NCBI GenBank assembly: GCA_019454045.1
Contig: SKCR01035598.1
Coordinates: forward strand, 1-64,000
DNA from: Zanthoxylum bungeanum
Lineage: Eukaryota > Streptophyta > Magnoliopsida > Sapindales > Rutaceae
Length of the DNA: 64,000 bases
Direction of reading: 5' to 3'
A model generated the notes under the pieces. That model was given only the letters and a program-made list of their open reading frames with translations. It did not search any database and was not told the origin of the DNA. Positions within the stretch are counted from its first letter, which is position 1. Every line of letters starts with the position of its first letter. This document shows, in pieces, positions 20,696-31,955 of this stretch. Both the position numbers and the translations under genes were made by a program.

Positions 20696-22508
20696 TGATG
20701 AGTGGTAATTATATCACTATTTCCCACTCATTTAACCTAATATTTTATTTAGTTTCTCGAGTTTTATGAATATTTTGATGTGTTTTTATTTATTTTGTAG
20801 ATAAAAATAGTAGTGGGACTTAATGAAATCAACTCGGGGTTAAAACGATGAAATCTGGAGGAAAAAGGTCAAAAACGAAATTTTACTATACGCGTCACGA
20901 AGTGCAGTCCTAAATTCTAATTTTGCGCATGTTTCGTATTTTGGCCATAACTTTTTCATCCGATATCCGATTGAGCTTATTCAAGTTGAAGATTAAAAAA
21001 ACTCAAAGATCTACAACTTTGAAGATTTAAATATTTTCAATTTTGAATTTTGGAAGGCCGAAATTGATGAACAATCCAGTAAATATTGAGTAATTACTAA
21101 AGTCATTTTCAATATATAAAATAAAAATAATAAAAATAAAAATAAAAATGTCAAACTTCCACCAAACATGCTTCCATGTTTGATGCAATGTTTGGTGCCA
21201 TGTTTGGTGTCATGTTTGATGCCATGTTTGGTGCCATGTTTGGTGGAGCAATCGGTGGAGAAATTGGTGGAAGCCTTTAGATTTTCCTATAAATACCAAG
21301 CTATTTCATTTGTAATTCTCATGCTTTCCTTAGGTTTTTGTAAGAAATTTAAGGATTGCATCTTGTGTGTTTATTTTTAGTTTTATTTTCAGTAATAGTA
21401 GTAGTTTCTTTTCTTCTTCCTTTCTTTTCTTTTATGTTCAGTAGTTAGATTTTCCGCTGGGAAAGGATAAAACTTTTATTATTTTAGTTTAGATTAATCT
21501 CCCTTAATTATAATATAGAAAGTATAATTCAAATTAAAAGGATTACCGCCTTAATGGCTGGTTTTATTTATTTGACATAAAATAACACCGCCTATATGGC
21601 TGGTTTATGGACAAATAATAATACCGCCTTTATGGATGGTTGGACTTAATTAAAATTTGACTTAATGAGGAATACCACCTATATGGTCGGTCGGTAATAT
21701 CATGGATAAATTATGTATTATAATAAGAGAGATTTCTAAATTAGAAATAGTAAAAGTGGATCCCCAACCCCAACATTTTATTTTTATTCTAGGGAAGTGA
21801 TGAAACACAATATCCACACTTAATAATTGATTTTCTTTTTATGGGTAATTCTTTAGTTTGTTTATTGATTCTAAGCTTAATGCTTCTTGTTGTCTGATCA
21901 CCAATAAGATTGATGTGGTAAACTTAAAATGAATTTGGAAAAAAGATTTTAGGTTTCAGCCTTAGATTCAATAGCTCATGATCTTCCTTGAGGATAGATA
22001 ATCCTTTAATAGATTTCCTTACATGATAAGAATATACCTTTCGGGCGAGGCTAACCATAATTGGAACTTGAACTTAATGAATCCAGGTAATTTGGTTGAC
22101 ATATGAATATGGTTCAATTGGGTTATACTGGATATTTGTGTCTGACCATCGGAAGAGGCTTTTGCATATCATCGTGTTCCAGGTTAGCAAACTAATTTAT
22201 TACACATATACAAGAGAATCAATTCATCTTTTTAATAATATTGTGTGGAGTCACAACCCTAGATCTTTGAGTTTTTCTTTTATTTTCCTTAGTATTTTCT
22301 TTTGAGTCTGTTTTTATTTTAATTAGCAAATCTACATTCAACCAACCAAAAGTAATCAATTCCCTTCTCCCTAAAATTAGATACCTGTAAATAAATAGTA
22401 TCAATAATTAATAACAACAGTATGAATTAAGTCCTCGTGGGATCGATATTTTTATACTACTTGAACGATACGTGTGCTTGCGTTATACGCGTGTGAATGC
22501 ACCGGTCA
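20696..22508 (+). mobile_element. LA1 3' LTR
   Basis: TGATGAGTGG...ACCGGTCA, 1813 bp, followed by the duplication ACCCC. U3 12-bp repeat expanded to about six to seven units (about 21169-21244), TATA box at about 21287, ACCGCCTATATGGC array at about 21541-21712. Near-identical to 6085-7879 apart from the repeat and scattered changes. Confidence 0.92.
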
Positions 22509-22513
22509 ACCCC

Positions 22514-23131
22514 CATATGCCGAAATGTCGTAAACTATTTTTACGACCATTCCACAACTCTAAGAGAGTCTTAGGAACTACATTAAAGATATAAATTACA
22601 GTTTGCAATGCATATCCCCAGAATGAACTAGGTAGTGAGCTATAACTAAATATAGATCTCATCATGTCTAGTAGGGTCCGATTTTTCCTCTCTTCAACAC
22701 CATTTTATTATGGTGTTCCAGGTGCTGTGAGCTGGGATACTATCCCATGCTCAACTAAGAATTCCTCGAAATCTCTGTTAAGGTATTCTCCTCCATGATC
22801 TATCGTAGAGTCTTGATTGTTTTACCTAATCGGTTCTCAACCTAAGCACGATACTCTTTGAACTTTTCAAAAGTATTTGACTTGTGCTGCATTAGGTAAA
22901 CATACCCATATCTAGAATAATCATCAATGAATGTAACGAAGTATTCATCACCACCTTGGGCTCTTACATTCATTGGTCTGCAAACGTCCGAATGTATTAG
23001 CCCAAGTGGTTGATTGGCTCTTATACCTTTTCCAGTAACAGGTCTCTTGGTCATTTTTCCTTCTAAACAGGATTCACAGACTGGTAAAGTTCTGAGCTTT
23101 AACTAGTTTAAGTCTCTGTTCTTTATCAATC
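22514..23131 (-). pseudogene. Ty1/copia integrase, middle part
   Basis: Right to left: LPVCESCLEGKMTKRPVTGKG (zinc-finger end and start of the catalytic core), PLGLIHSDVC, EYFVTFIDDYSRYGYVYLM (first two catalytic Asp regions, 23054-22842), then LPSSFWGYALQT and WNGRKNSLRHFGIWG (22665-22514). Stops and frame changes are present. It continues at 6084 across LA1 and at 43608 across the GY element; both joins restore the copia reading frame. Confidence 0.9.
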
Positions 23132-23833
23132 TGATATGATCCTAGCTGCACCTGGTTCGGTCCAGACCACAATCGATCCAATCCATGTACCAGTTGGACC
23201 AATTACAAGACACAGGGCTCGGAAGATCAAGGACGCTATGGCATGTCTAACCCAACATCATGTAGCAGAATTGAACAAGCAGGTTCGAGACCAATTGGAC
23301 TTCAAGGAAGAGGGTTCAAGAGTTATATATTTGACCTAAGTCATCGAGGAGCAACATGGATCGATTTCGTTCATTTAAGATTATTTATTATTTATTTGCA
23401 TGTATGGAACCAACTTGGACGACCGTTTTATTTATTATTTGGGTTAGTTTATTTAGTTATTTATGGGTTCAAAATGGGCTAGAAATTAGGAGTTATGGGC
23501 TTTTAGTTGCTAATTGGTAGTTTAGGGTTATTTTAGTCTTTTTAGCTCTCTTAGGGTTTGAGTATGTTACTATTTAAACTCAAAAACAACTCTTAATGAG
23601 GCACCAAAGTTTATGTGCGTGAATAGTAACTTTTTCTTGAGATAAAGAAAATTTTATCATCGTTCAGTGATTGAACAAAGACTTACTAAAGGGTTGGCAA
23701 TCCTTTGTGGCATCCGATTTGCTGGCAAAATTCATCTGAGGATATCTCCAAGGGTTTTCAAGGACAGGTTCTTTGGGGGTCTACGGCTAATCTCGGATCG
23801 AGTTTCGTGTTTTTCGTATCCGATTTTGTATCA
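23132..23833 (+). mobile_element. GY 5' LTR
   Basis: TGATATGATCC...TTGTATCA. Includes a TTTATTATTTATTTGCATGTATGG stretch and a leader with GAGGCACCAAAG and TTGAGATAAAG. The partner LTR at 42910 is closely similar with small indels. Confidence 0.9.
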
Positions 23834-23835
23834 AT

Positions 23836-23851
23836 TGGTTATCAGAGCCAG
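23836..23851 (+). other. Primer binding site, tRNA-iMet type (GY)
   Basis: TGGTTATCAGAGCCAG, the initiator-Met site TGGTATCAGAGCC with one extra T, two bases after the LTR end. Confidence 0.85.
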
Positions 23852-24839
23852 ATTTCAGGTCTGACTTTTCTTTATTTATTATTTTTCTTCATGTTCCTTC
23901 TTTCGTTTCTTTTGATCTTCAAAATCTTGTTCGTTTACTGTGCGTCGTTTAAAAAAAAACAGACACAAACCCACGTCTGATCTGCGTTGCCATTGACAAT
24001 TGATGTTGCAATTCATTCTTGGGACTGTGTAACAAAAAAAAAAAAAAAAAAACAAAAAACAAAAAAAACAAAAAAAAAATTTGTTCACGCCTCTGGCCAC
24101 AAAAAAAAACAACTGTTTTGTTTTGGGTTCGGCGCGAAAAAAAATGACCCAGACCCATGATTTGACCCACCCTTGACATCACTTGCTTTGTAAAAGGGCT
24201 GTTTCAAAAAAAATAAAAATGAAATAAAAATAAAAATTAAAAATAATTTCAGTTCATGCATGATTCCTATATAAGGCTATGTGAATGTTGACTTATTTCA
24301 TTGGATGGCGTGAATGCATGACAAAAGTTAATGCATGATAAGGGTTTGTTTTTTTTCTTTATTTATTTGTTTCAATAGTTATTATTTTTTTCCTTTCTAT
24401 TAATCGTTAATCAAATGACACAAAAATTCGTATCTGTCTTTATTGTGACTATTTTTTTTTCTTTTCTTTTCTAGTGCACATTTGTTACGGTAAAAAAAAA
24501 CAATAAAAAAAACAAGAAAAAAACATTGATCTTGTTTATTTTATTTTATTTTCCTTTTTGCACTCTAGTTTGAGGTTTTATTGATCGAGTATCGTCGTTA
24601 CTTCTCGAGTCACGTCTTATATTACTTGATACCCTTATTCCTTTGATTCCTTGTGGATTTTGCTAACTTTTGGACTACACACGGATTGTGTAATCCATTG
24701 GTGGTTAGCGTTCGGCATTAAACGGAGGTAATTATTCGATGGGAGTGTTTGAGAGAGAGTGAAACATGAGAGCTTGTGTGGGTTTCTTTAATTGATTTAT
24801 TTTTTTTTCTTGTTATTACTAATCTATTTGTTAAGTAAG
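23852..24839 (+). other. GY 5' untranslated leader
   Basis: AT-rich, with several poly-A and poly-T runs (24029-24080, 24480-24530). No supportable gene; open frames on the minus strand here are low-complexity products of these runs. Confidence 0.7.
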
Positions 24840-25869
24840 ATGGTAGAGAAAAATATGAACATGGATGAGAGGTTTAATACCATGGAGAAGAATATGGCTG
24901 AGTTCCAAGAGATGTTTAAAACTATGAATGCGGCAATAGAGAGGTTGTCGAGGGAGGTTACTAGCCTTCAATTCTCTAGTGTTCAAAAAGAGGTTGAGGG
25001 GCCACAACAATCTAGACCGGAGCAGGCAGAGCAACAACCACATAGGGTACCTATACATAAGGTTGAGGCCGAGAATAATCTGGATGATATGAAGGAGTTG
25101 GATGAGTTTGAAGATGAGGAGGATAGGTATAGACCGCGGGATAGGCGGTATGAGAGGAGATATGAAAGACGGGATATGAGGTTTGATGAGCGGGGAGGTT
25201 TTCAGAGAGGAGATAGAAGGGCCTTTGAGGGAGAAAATAGACGATTTAGTGATAGATTTGGTGACAGATTTGGAGATAGATACATATGATGAGCATAATT
25301 ATGACTATCGGAGGGAGCCTGACATGATAGATCATGATAGGAGAGATGATATTGATGGTGACCTAGGTAGTATCAAGATGAAAATTCCATCTTTCCACTG
25401 CAGAAATGATCCAGAGGCGTACTTGGACTGGGAAAGGAAGATTGAATTGATCTTTAATTGTCATAGGTATTCCGATGAGAAGAAGGTGAAGTTGGCTGCA
25501 ATTGAGTTTACAGACTATGTGGTGATTTGGTGGGATCAGTTGGTAACTAATAGGAGGAGGAGCCACGAGAGGCCAGTTGAGACTTGGGAGGAGTTAAAGG
25601 CTCTCATGCGTAAGAGGTTCATTCCAAGCAACTATTACAGAGAATTATATCAGAATCTACAACATTTGTATCAGGGGTCGAAGAGTGTTGAGGACTATCA
25701 TACAGAGATGGAGGTTGCGATGATTAGGGCAAAAGTAGTGTAGGATAGAGAAGCCCCAATAGCTCGATTTTTAGGAGGGTTAAATAAAGAGATTGTGAGT
25801 GTAGTTGAGTTGCATCATTATGTGGAGTTGGAGGATATGCTACATATGTCGATCAAGGTAGAAAGATAG
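24840..25869 (+). pseudogene. GY gag, broken
   Basis: Starts at ATG 24840 (MVEKNMNMDERFNTMEKN) with an N-terminal coiled coil and an acidic/arginine-rich stretch. After a frame change near 25260 comes the gag core: EAYLDWERKIELIF, KLAAIEFTDYVVIWWDQL, TWEELKALMRKRFIPSNYY and YQNLQHLYQGSKSVEDYH, the retrotransposon gag signature. TAG codons at 25741 and 25867 interrupt it. The zinc knuckle follows in the next ORF. Confidence 0.9.
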
Positions 25870-26682
25870 TTGAGGAAGAAATCTGCATCTAGATACACTG
25901 CACATGGAACTTCTGCTTGGAGGGGGAAGTGGCTTAGTAATGAGCGGAGAGATAAGGGTTTCAACAAGCCCAAGGCTGATAGTTGTAAAGGAAAAGATGT
26001 GGAGGCAATTAGATTTAAGGTTAAGTCTGAAGTGGTAATTCCAAAATCCAATGAGGTAAAGTGTTTTAAGTGTTTGGGTATGGGACATTATGCATCACAG
26101 TGCCCCAACAAGCGAACACTAATAATGAAGGATGATGGTAATATCGATTCCACAGATGAGGAGATGGAAGATGAGATGTATGTGTTAGAGGATGCTAATG
26201 ATGATGAGGGAGCAGCATACCCACTAGATAACTTGTCGCTTGTGTCTAGGAGAGCATTGACAGCACAGATAGTCGAGGAGGAGACCGAGCAGCAGAGAGA
26301 GAATATTTTTCATATTAGGTGTAGTGTGAATGGGAAGTCATGTAGTATGATCATAGATGGGGGTAGTTGCACCAAAGTGGCTAACACATCATTGGTGGCA
26401 AGATTGAGATTGTCATATTTAGCACATCCTAAAGCATATAGGCTACAGTGGCTTAATGAGTGTGGTGAGGTCAGGGTGACCAAGCAGGTATTGTTGACTC
26501 TTACCATTGGACCTTACACGGATGAGGTGTTGTGTGATGTGGTACCCATGCATGCAGGCCACATACTTTTGGGGAGGCCGTGGCAGTTCGATAGGAAGGT
26601 CATACATGATGGGTTTGGAAACAAATATTCATTCCAGCATAAGGGCAAGCCCATTACATTATATCCTTTGACATCAAGATAG
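25870..26682 (+). pseudogene. GY zinc knuckle and protease
   Basis: 270-codon open frame in the same frame as gag. CCHC knuckle CFKCLGMGHYASQC (CX2CX4HX4C) at about residues 65-78, an acidic linker, then an aspartic protease-like domain: CSMIIDGGSCTKVAN (active-site region with DGGS, as in this lineage), HILLGRPWQFDR and the flap-like segments between. Ends at a TAG; the M at the first codon is only where the frame re-opens. Confidence 0.9.
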
Positions 26683-26701
26683 AGGGAGAGAAGCCGCATC
26701 C

Positions 26702-27980
26702 TTGGGGGGTAAGAGTGATAACAGTGAGAAAATGGGATCTAAACACGAGAGTGGGGGAAACACTGGGATTAGAACCGAGAGTAAACCCAAGGGAAATGGG
26801 GCTGAAGGAGAGAGTGAGAAGAAAGGGAGAGTGAAAAAGAGTTTTTATCTTGGTGAGGGAGAAGTGAGGAGAGCCTACAAAGCTAGCAAAATCATGTTGC
26901 TACTAATGTATAAAGACACACCACATTTTTCTTTACTTACTAACACTAACAATTCACTTCTTGTTTCTATTTCTTCTCTTTTGCAGGAATTTGAAGACGT
27001 GTTCACAGAGGACATTCCTAATGGGCTCCCACCCATTCGAGGGATAGAACATCATATTGATTTCGCGCCTGGAGCTGTCATACCTAATAGAACCGCATAT
27101 ATGAGTAATCCTGAGGAGACCAAGGAACTTCAGAGGCAAGTTGAGGAGCTGATGGAGAAGGTTTACATACGAGAGAGTATGAGCCCGTGTGCAGTACCGA
27201 TATTATTAGTGCCTAAGAAGGATGAGACGTGGCGTATGTGCGTGGATTGTCGTGCCATCAATAATATCATGGTAAAGTATCGACATCCCATTCCTAGACT
27301 AGATGATATGTTAGATGAACTACATGGATCTAAGATTTTTAGTAAATTGAACTTAAAAGTGGATATCACCAGATTCGTATGAGAGAGGGAGACGAGTGGA
27401 AGACCACTTTTAAAACTAAGTATGAGCTATATGAGTGGTTAGTAATGCCTTTTGGTTTAACAAACGCCCCTAGCACTTTTATGAGACTTATGAACCATGT
27501 GTTGCATGCATGTATAGGGAAGTTTGTAGTGGTCTATTTTGATGACATATTAGTATACAGTAAATCTTTAGATGAGCATGTAGATCATTTGAAAAGTGTG
27601 CTTGATATTTTAAGAAAGGAAAGATTATTTGCTAATTATAAGAAATACACATTTTACATGGATATAGTCGTTTTTCTTGATTTTGTAGTGACTGCAGATG
27701 GCATAGAGATGGATGAGGAGAAAATTAAAGTGATTAGAGATTGGCCACCACCTACCACGGAGTCAGCGGTACGGAGTTTTCATGGATTGGCAATTTTCTA
27801 TAGGCATTTTATGAAGGACTTCCGTAGCATAACAGCACCATTGACTGAGGTAGTCAAGAAGACTGTTGGATTTCAGTGGGGTGAAGTTTAAGAGAGTGCC
27901 TTTCAGACTCTCAAGGAGATGCTATGTAGTGCACCAGGCCTTGCACTACCTAATTTTGAGAGCACATTTGAGATAGAGTG
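26702..27980 (+). pseudogene. GY reverse transcriptase and start of RNase H
   Basis: Linker, then RT: LQEFEDVFTEDIPNGLPPIR, VPKKDETWRMCVDCRAINNI and HPIPRLDDMLDELHG. A frameshift lies near 27360. It continues with [20 protein letters not shown] and the intact catalytic box [13 protein letters not shown], then [22 protein letters not shown] at 27889 replaces a codon. RNase H starts [13 protein letters not shown] and is cut at 27985 by LA3. It resumes at 41297 with [11 protein letters not shown]; the join (...GAG TGT GAT GCA AGT...) is exact. Confidence 0.92.
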
Positions 27981-27985
27981 TGATG

Positions 27986-29632
27986 TGACCGGCGTAATCA
28001 CACACGTATAACGCAAGCACACGTATCATTCAAGTAGTATAAAAAAGTATCGATCCCACGAGGACTTAAAACCTTTTTTATTAATTTTTATGAGGCTAAA
28101 TGATTACGGGTATCTAATGATTTGTTTGATTTCATTGGGAAAATGTGATGATTCTAAATTTAAAAACAAGTAAATAAAATTTGCGAAAGTAAATTGGTGG
28201 AAATTCAAATTATAAAAACTATCCAGGGTTGTGATTTATTCTAATATTATTTAAAGATGAAGTGGTTATCTTATAGTTGGGTAAAACATTGATTTATTAA
28301 CCTGGAACACTAAATTATGTAAAAGCCTCTTCCGATGGTCAATTACAAATACCTAGTATAATCCAATTGAACAAAATGTCTATGTCAATCAAATTACCTA
28401 GATTCATTAGGATTAAGTTTCAATTATGGCTACCCCCGCCCGACATGTATATTAATATCCTGTAAGGAAATCTATTAAAGGGTTATCTATCCTTAAGGAA
28501 GATCGTGGGCTATTGAGACTAAGGTCTTACCAAAAAAACCGGCCATATAGGCGGAAATGGAATTTTAAATACTAACCGACCAATCTAGCGGTATCCTTAC
28601 TTAGTCAAGATTAACCAGATTAAAATGATTTATCAAACGGCCAATATAGCGGTATCCTCATTAAGTCCAATTTTAAATAGTGAATATATTATTATTATGG
28701 GAGATTAATCTAACTAGCAATAGTAAAAGAATTACCTTTCACCTTAGCATGGGGAAGTTACATCGACATGGTTGAATAGTAAAACTGTAACAGTAAAAAG
28801 GTAAAAATAAATTACTATTACTATTACTATTACAAAAGTAAAATTACTATTACTATTACAGAACGTAATTAAAATTAATTACAAAACTTAAATTAAAAAA
28901 AGAAATAAGAAGATAACTCCCTATTTACATCAGAGAATTCAGAAAGAATGGTACATCTGAAACTGAAATCTGAACTCTATGTATAGGCACGGATAGGACT
29001 CGGGCGTCGCGACGCCGAAACAGTGACACATGTCACACGGAGGCGGCTGCAACTCAATGATTGTGCTGACGTGGCGACACATGGCGAAAGCGATTGTAGG
29101 CACCGTAGGATTGCGACACATGGCAACACGTGGCATGCTGTGATTGGCTGATGATGACGTGGCACTTTGACTTGGTCAACAGCTGATGACGTGGCATGAC
29201 ACGAGGTAAAGTTGACTCGTTGACTTGATGACGTGGCCGATGATGTGGCAACACGTAGGAAGACACGTGGCGATGGCGATTGTCGGCACCATAGGATGAT
29301 GACATGTGGCACGGCGCATGTTAGCAGATCGGCTATGATGTTGACACGTGGCACGACGTATTTTAGCAAAGTCAAACTTCTTAAATTCTGACTTGTTGAC
29401 CGGCGCACGTTAGCAGATCGGCGCACGTTAGGCGTCGCGACGTCAGCAATTTACCAAAATGCCATTTTTCCAAATTTTCAATGTTTTGCTCCAAATCACC
29501 TCCAGAGTGTCCTGAAACTTTATTTATCTATAAAATAACACAAAACACATCAAAATATTCACAAAACTCAAGAAACTATACAAAATATGAGGTTAAATGA
29601 GTGGGAAATAGTGATAGATTTACCACTCATCA
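27986..29632 (-). mobile_element. LA3 3' LTR, internally deleted
   Basis: TGACCGGCG...CTCATCA, 1647 bp against 2105 bp in the partner. About 450 bp are missing near 28530 (between TTGAGACTAAGG and GGCCATATAGGCGG), removing part of the R-U5 block. Array remnant at about 28540-28665. The TATA box is altered to CTATGTATAGG (28977-28987). U3 has many ACGTGGC/W-box motifs (29060-29360) and the GGCGTCGCGACGCC palindrome. Confidence 0.9.
29003..29016. repeat. Perfect 14-bp palindrome GGCGTCGCGACGCC
   Basis: A perfect dyad just upstream (element sense) of the TATA position in LA3. Variants occur in the partner LTR (about 40628, 41072) and in LA4 (58881-58894 perfect; about 48036-48049). Confidence 0.85.
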
Positions 29633-29645
29633 CACCCTCAAACCT
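29633..29645 (-). other. LA3 polypurine tract
   Basis: CACCCTCAAACCT, i.e. AGGTTTGAGGGTG on the element strand, directly before the 3' LTR. Confidence 0.75.
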
Positions 29646-29703
29646 AACATTTTACTAGTCCTCGAGCAAAACATAAAATATAATAACATAAACAAATTTA
29701 AAC

Positions 29704-29820
29704 TAAGCCACTTTCGTAGGGATCACGGTTGCATTTAGCATATGCAATAAGCCTTTAAACCCCTAGGTGTCCCTAGTGGACGAGTTGTAGTCTCGTGAGG
29801 GCTTATAGCAATGATACCCA
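29704..29820 (-). other. LA conserved 3' non-coding block (LA3)
   Basis: Same block as 11655-11770, almost identical although the LTRs of the two elements differ strongly. The stem-loop ACGAG-ACTACAA-CTCGT is intact. Confidence 0.7.
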
Positions 29821-30201
29821 CAAACATTTTTCAAAAGTAAAATGTAGTGAAACTAATGCACACAAAAGTAAAAAGACAATAGGAAAGAGAATAAAGAAGT
29901 TAGTGACTATCAGGTGAAACTTCTACTCCAAGTTACTAGTTGTTTTGTTTCTTTCTAATTACCAAATAAGTAAATTCTCCGATTATATTTACCATTCTCC
30001 ATATACACAGCCAACAAAGTATTAATCAATCTCATTTTTTCCCACAACAGTCATAAGTGTAGTTGATAAGAGGGTAATATTTTTGTCCTAAAGTTCTATC
30101 AGATTTCACACCTTTTTGCAGCAATGGAATAATTTTTCGGATTTTTCGGATTTTTTCTTTGATTTTTTTCCTCTATTTTTTATTTATATACAATACCTTC
30201 C

Positions 30202-30420
30202 ATCTATGTAGCGAGCTTTGGGTCGGTGGCTCCCAAACCAGTTGGCTTTAGGGCACCAGGTGTTAAGACACCCATACAGACTTAATTATCCAGACTTCAT
30301 ATATATATATTTTTGCAGCATCTTCGATCCATGTAACGAGCTTTGGGCAGTGACTCCCAAACTAGTTGGCTTTAGGGCACTAGGTGTTAAAATACTCTTA
30401 CAGACTTAATAACTCGGATC
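30202..30420 (-). repeat. LA hairpin units, two copies (LA3)
   Basis: Units at 30202-30298 and 30320-30420 with the TTTGGG/CCCAAA and GGTGTTAAGACACC-type stems described for LA2; in the second unit the latter stem is weakened (GGTGTTAAAATACTC). Confidence 0.7.
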
Positions 30421-30861
30421 TCAGACGTTTTTTTTTTTTTTACTCCATCACTTTTTGAGATGCTTCCTCCAATTAAACTAGAGCACTGAATATTACAAAC
30501 TTTTCAATTACAGCTCATGTCTGTATGTTACTATGCATATTGATAATACCTGCCAACTTAGCATATGAAGATTCATTTTATCCGTTTTATGGAGAATTTA
30601 CAAATTAAATAATTTAAAATAAAATAAACAAAAATTAACTTGTTTTGAAATGGGTTGAAATATGTATCATGAGTGGAAACTCTTTACTCAGCTATCTCTC
30701 ACCAATTTCACCTTTTTAGTCAAAATAAAAACACAAAAACGCAAAATATTTTTGTAATTTTTGAAAAAATTTCAATTTTTTTTGTATTTTTCGAAAAATT
30801 TTAGACTAAAAATAAAAACAACATACATTAAAAACAAGATACTAATTAACTAATTTCCTCC

Positions 30862-30897
30862 CCCAAACTTAAATGAGACATTGTCCCCAATGTCTTA
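30862..30897 (-). other. ATTGGGGACAATGT box after LOG (LA3)
   Basis: Element-strand GACATTGGGGACAATGTC followed by AAGTTTGGGGGAGG, 60 bp after the LOG stop, as in LA1 and LA2. Confidence 0.75.
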
Positions 30898-30954
30898 AAA
30901 AGTAGAAGAAGAGTTTAGAAATAGTATTTGGTTAGCTAAAATTCTACACGAAAA

Positions 30955-31607
30955 TTAAAGGTTAAGATCCAGATTAATCCGACGTCTCTTACCACGATCG
31001 TTCTCGGACCAATTTATCTTAGAAAGGATAGGATCGATTTGTGGTTCAAAAGCTAAGATTTGGTCAATTAAATCTGGGGCAGTTCTGTCAGTAAGGAGAA
31101 ATTCTTTCAAAGGTTTTGTCACGAACCCATTTCTCCGGACATCCTCAAGAAACACACAAAGAAAATCATAATATCCTTCAACATTATACAGTCCAAGTGG
31201 TTTCTGGTGTATGTTCAAGTTCGCCCAAGATAGAACTATAAAAATTTCCTCCAATGTGCCCAAGCCACCTGGCAAAGCATAAAAGCATCAGGACGATTAA
31301 TCATTTCTACCAGTCGTTCAGACATACCTGACACAATTAGTGCTTCTCCATTTGATGGTCCAATAAGATTTGCCTCTGCCAAGGGTTTTGGGATGATTCC
31401 CAAGACTGGACTGCCTCATTCCTGTACGGCCTTTGAAATGATCCACATAAGTCCAAGATTGACTCCGCCATATACTAAGTTCATATTCCTTGCAGCTAAG
31501 ACTCGACCTAATTCTTGTACTGTTGCTATGTATTCTGGTTTAACACCAACACTAGTACCACAAAACACACAGATGTTCTCAATTCGTCTTCTTGAAGTGG
31601 CTTCCAT
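30955..31607 (-). pseudogene. LOG-family cytokinin phosphoribohydrolase, transposon-borne (LA3)
   Basis: MEATSRRRIENICVFCGTSVG; the nucleotide motif is changed to YGGVNLGLMW. Near 31415 VQE runs into a stop. It resumes with [30 protein letters not shown] (family Arg kept, Lys replaced by Leu) and, after a 1-bp deletion near 31280, [11 protein letters not shown]. Then comes the best preserved C-terminus: SWANLNIHQKPLGLYNVEGY, FLEDVRRNGFV, TAPDLIDQILAFEP, LSKINWS and the tail RGKRRRINLDLNL. It lies between the integrase/Cys-rich ORF and the 3' hairpins, on the element strand, so it is a regular element gene rather than a later insertion. Confidence 0.9.
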
Positions 31608-31955
31608 GTTTATGTATTTCTTTCTTAAATCTGGATGCCTTCCAAAGTGCAATGACGGGCTGAATTTATAGCACCTGAAAAGAGTGAGTAATAATAGCAC
31701 TAGTACCTGCCAAATGATAATTATTAGTTAAACAGTACAATAAATCGTGATAGTAAAAAAGGTCCAGATCCTATCTGAGAAAATAAAAGAAAACAACAAA
31801 ACAAATCAAAATTATTAGAAAAAGACAAAGAGATATAATATGTACAAGAAAAGTAACGGCTTGATTGACGTCTATGCGTCAGGGACAAGCTTCCCATCCA
31901 ATTTTCTTATAAATTGGCAAACATGGTCTTTTTGAGTCAGATTCCCGAGACTTAA
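31608..31955 (-). other. LA3 spacer upstream of LOG
   Basis: AT-rich; contains the TACTAGTGCTATTATTACTCAC motif also found upstream of LOG in LA1 and LA4. No gene seen. Confidence 0.5.

Larger units (their letters stand above)
6085..22508 (+). mobile_element. LA1: non-autonomous LOG-carrying Athila-like retrotransposon
   Basis: Complete plus-strand element with two LTRs and a perfect 5-bp target duplication ACCCC (6080-6084 and 22509-22513). Removing it joins copia integrase codons ...GGC ATA TGG GGG TGA CCA..., restoring the frame except for one stop codon. Its own sequence is about 6.95 kb; the rest is a solo LTR (8064) holding LA2. Internal order: tRNA-Asp primer site, gag-like ORF, splice-like segment, LOG pseudogene, structured 3' region, purine tract. 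There is no protease, RT or integrase, so it must have been mobilised in trans, perhaps by an LA3-like relative. Confidence 0.93.

Noticed and set aside
23879..24182. Phe-rich ORFs on the minus strand
   Set aside because: Low-complexity translations of poly-A runs in the GY leader.
28977..29426. 149-codon ORF on the minus strand, and similar frames at 40679-41158, 48204-48602 and 59048-59254
   Set aside because: Ser/Arg/His-rich translations of the GC-rich U3 motif arrays of LA3 and LA4 LTRs, not genes.
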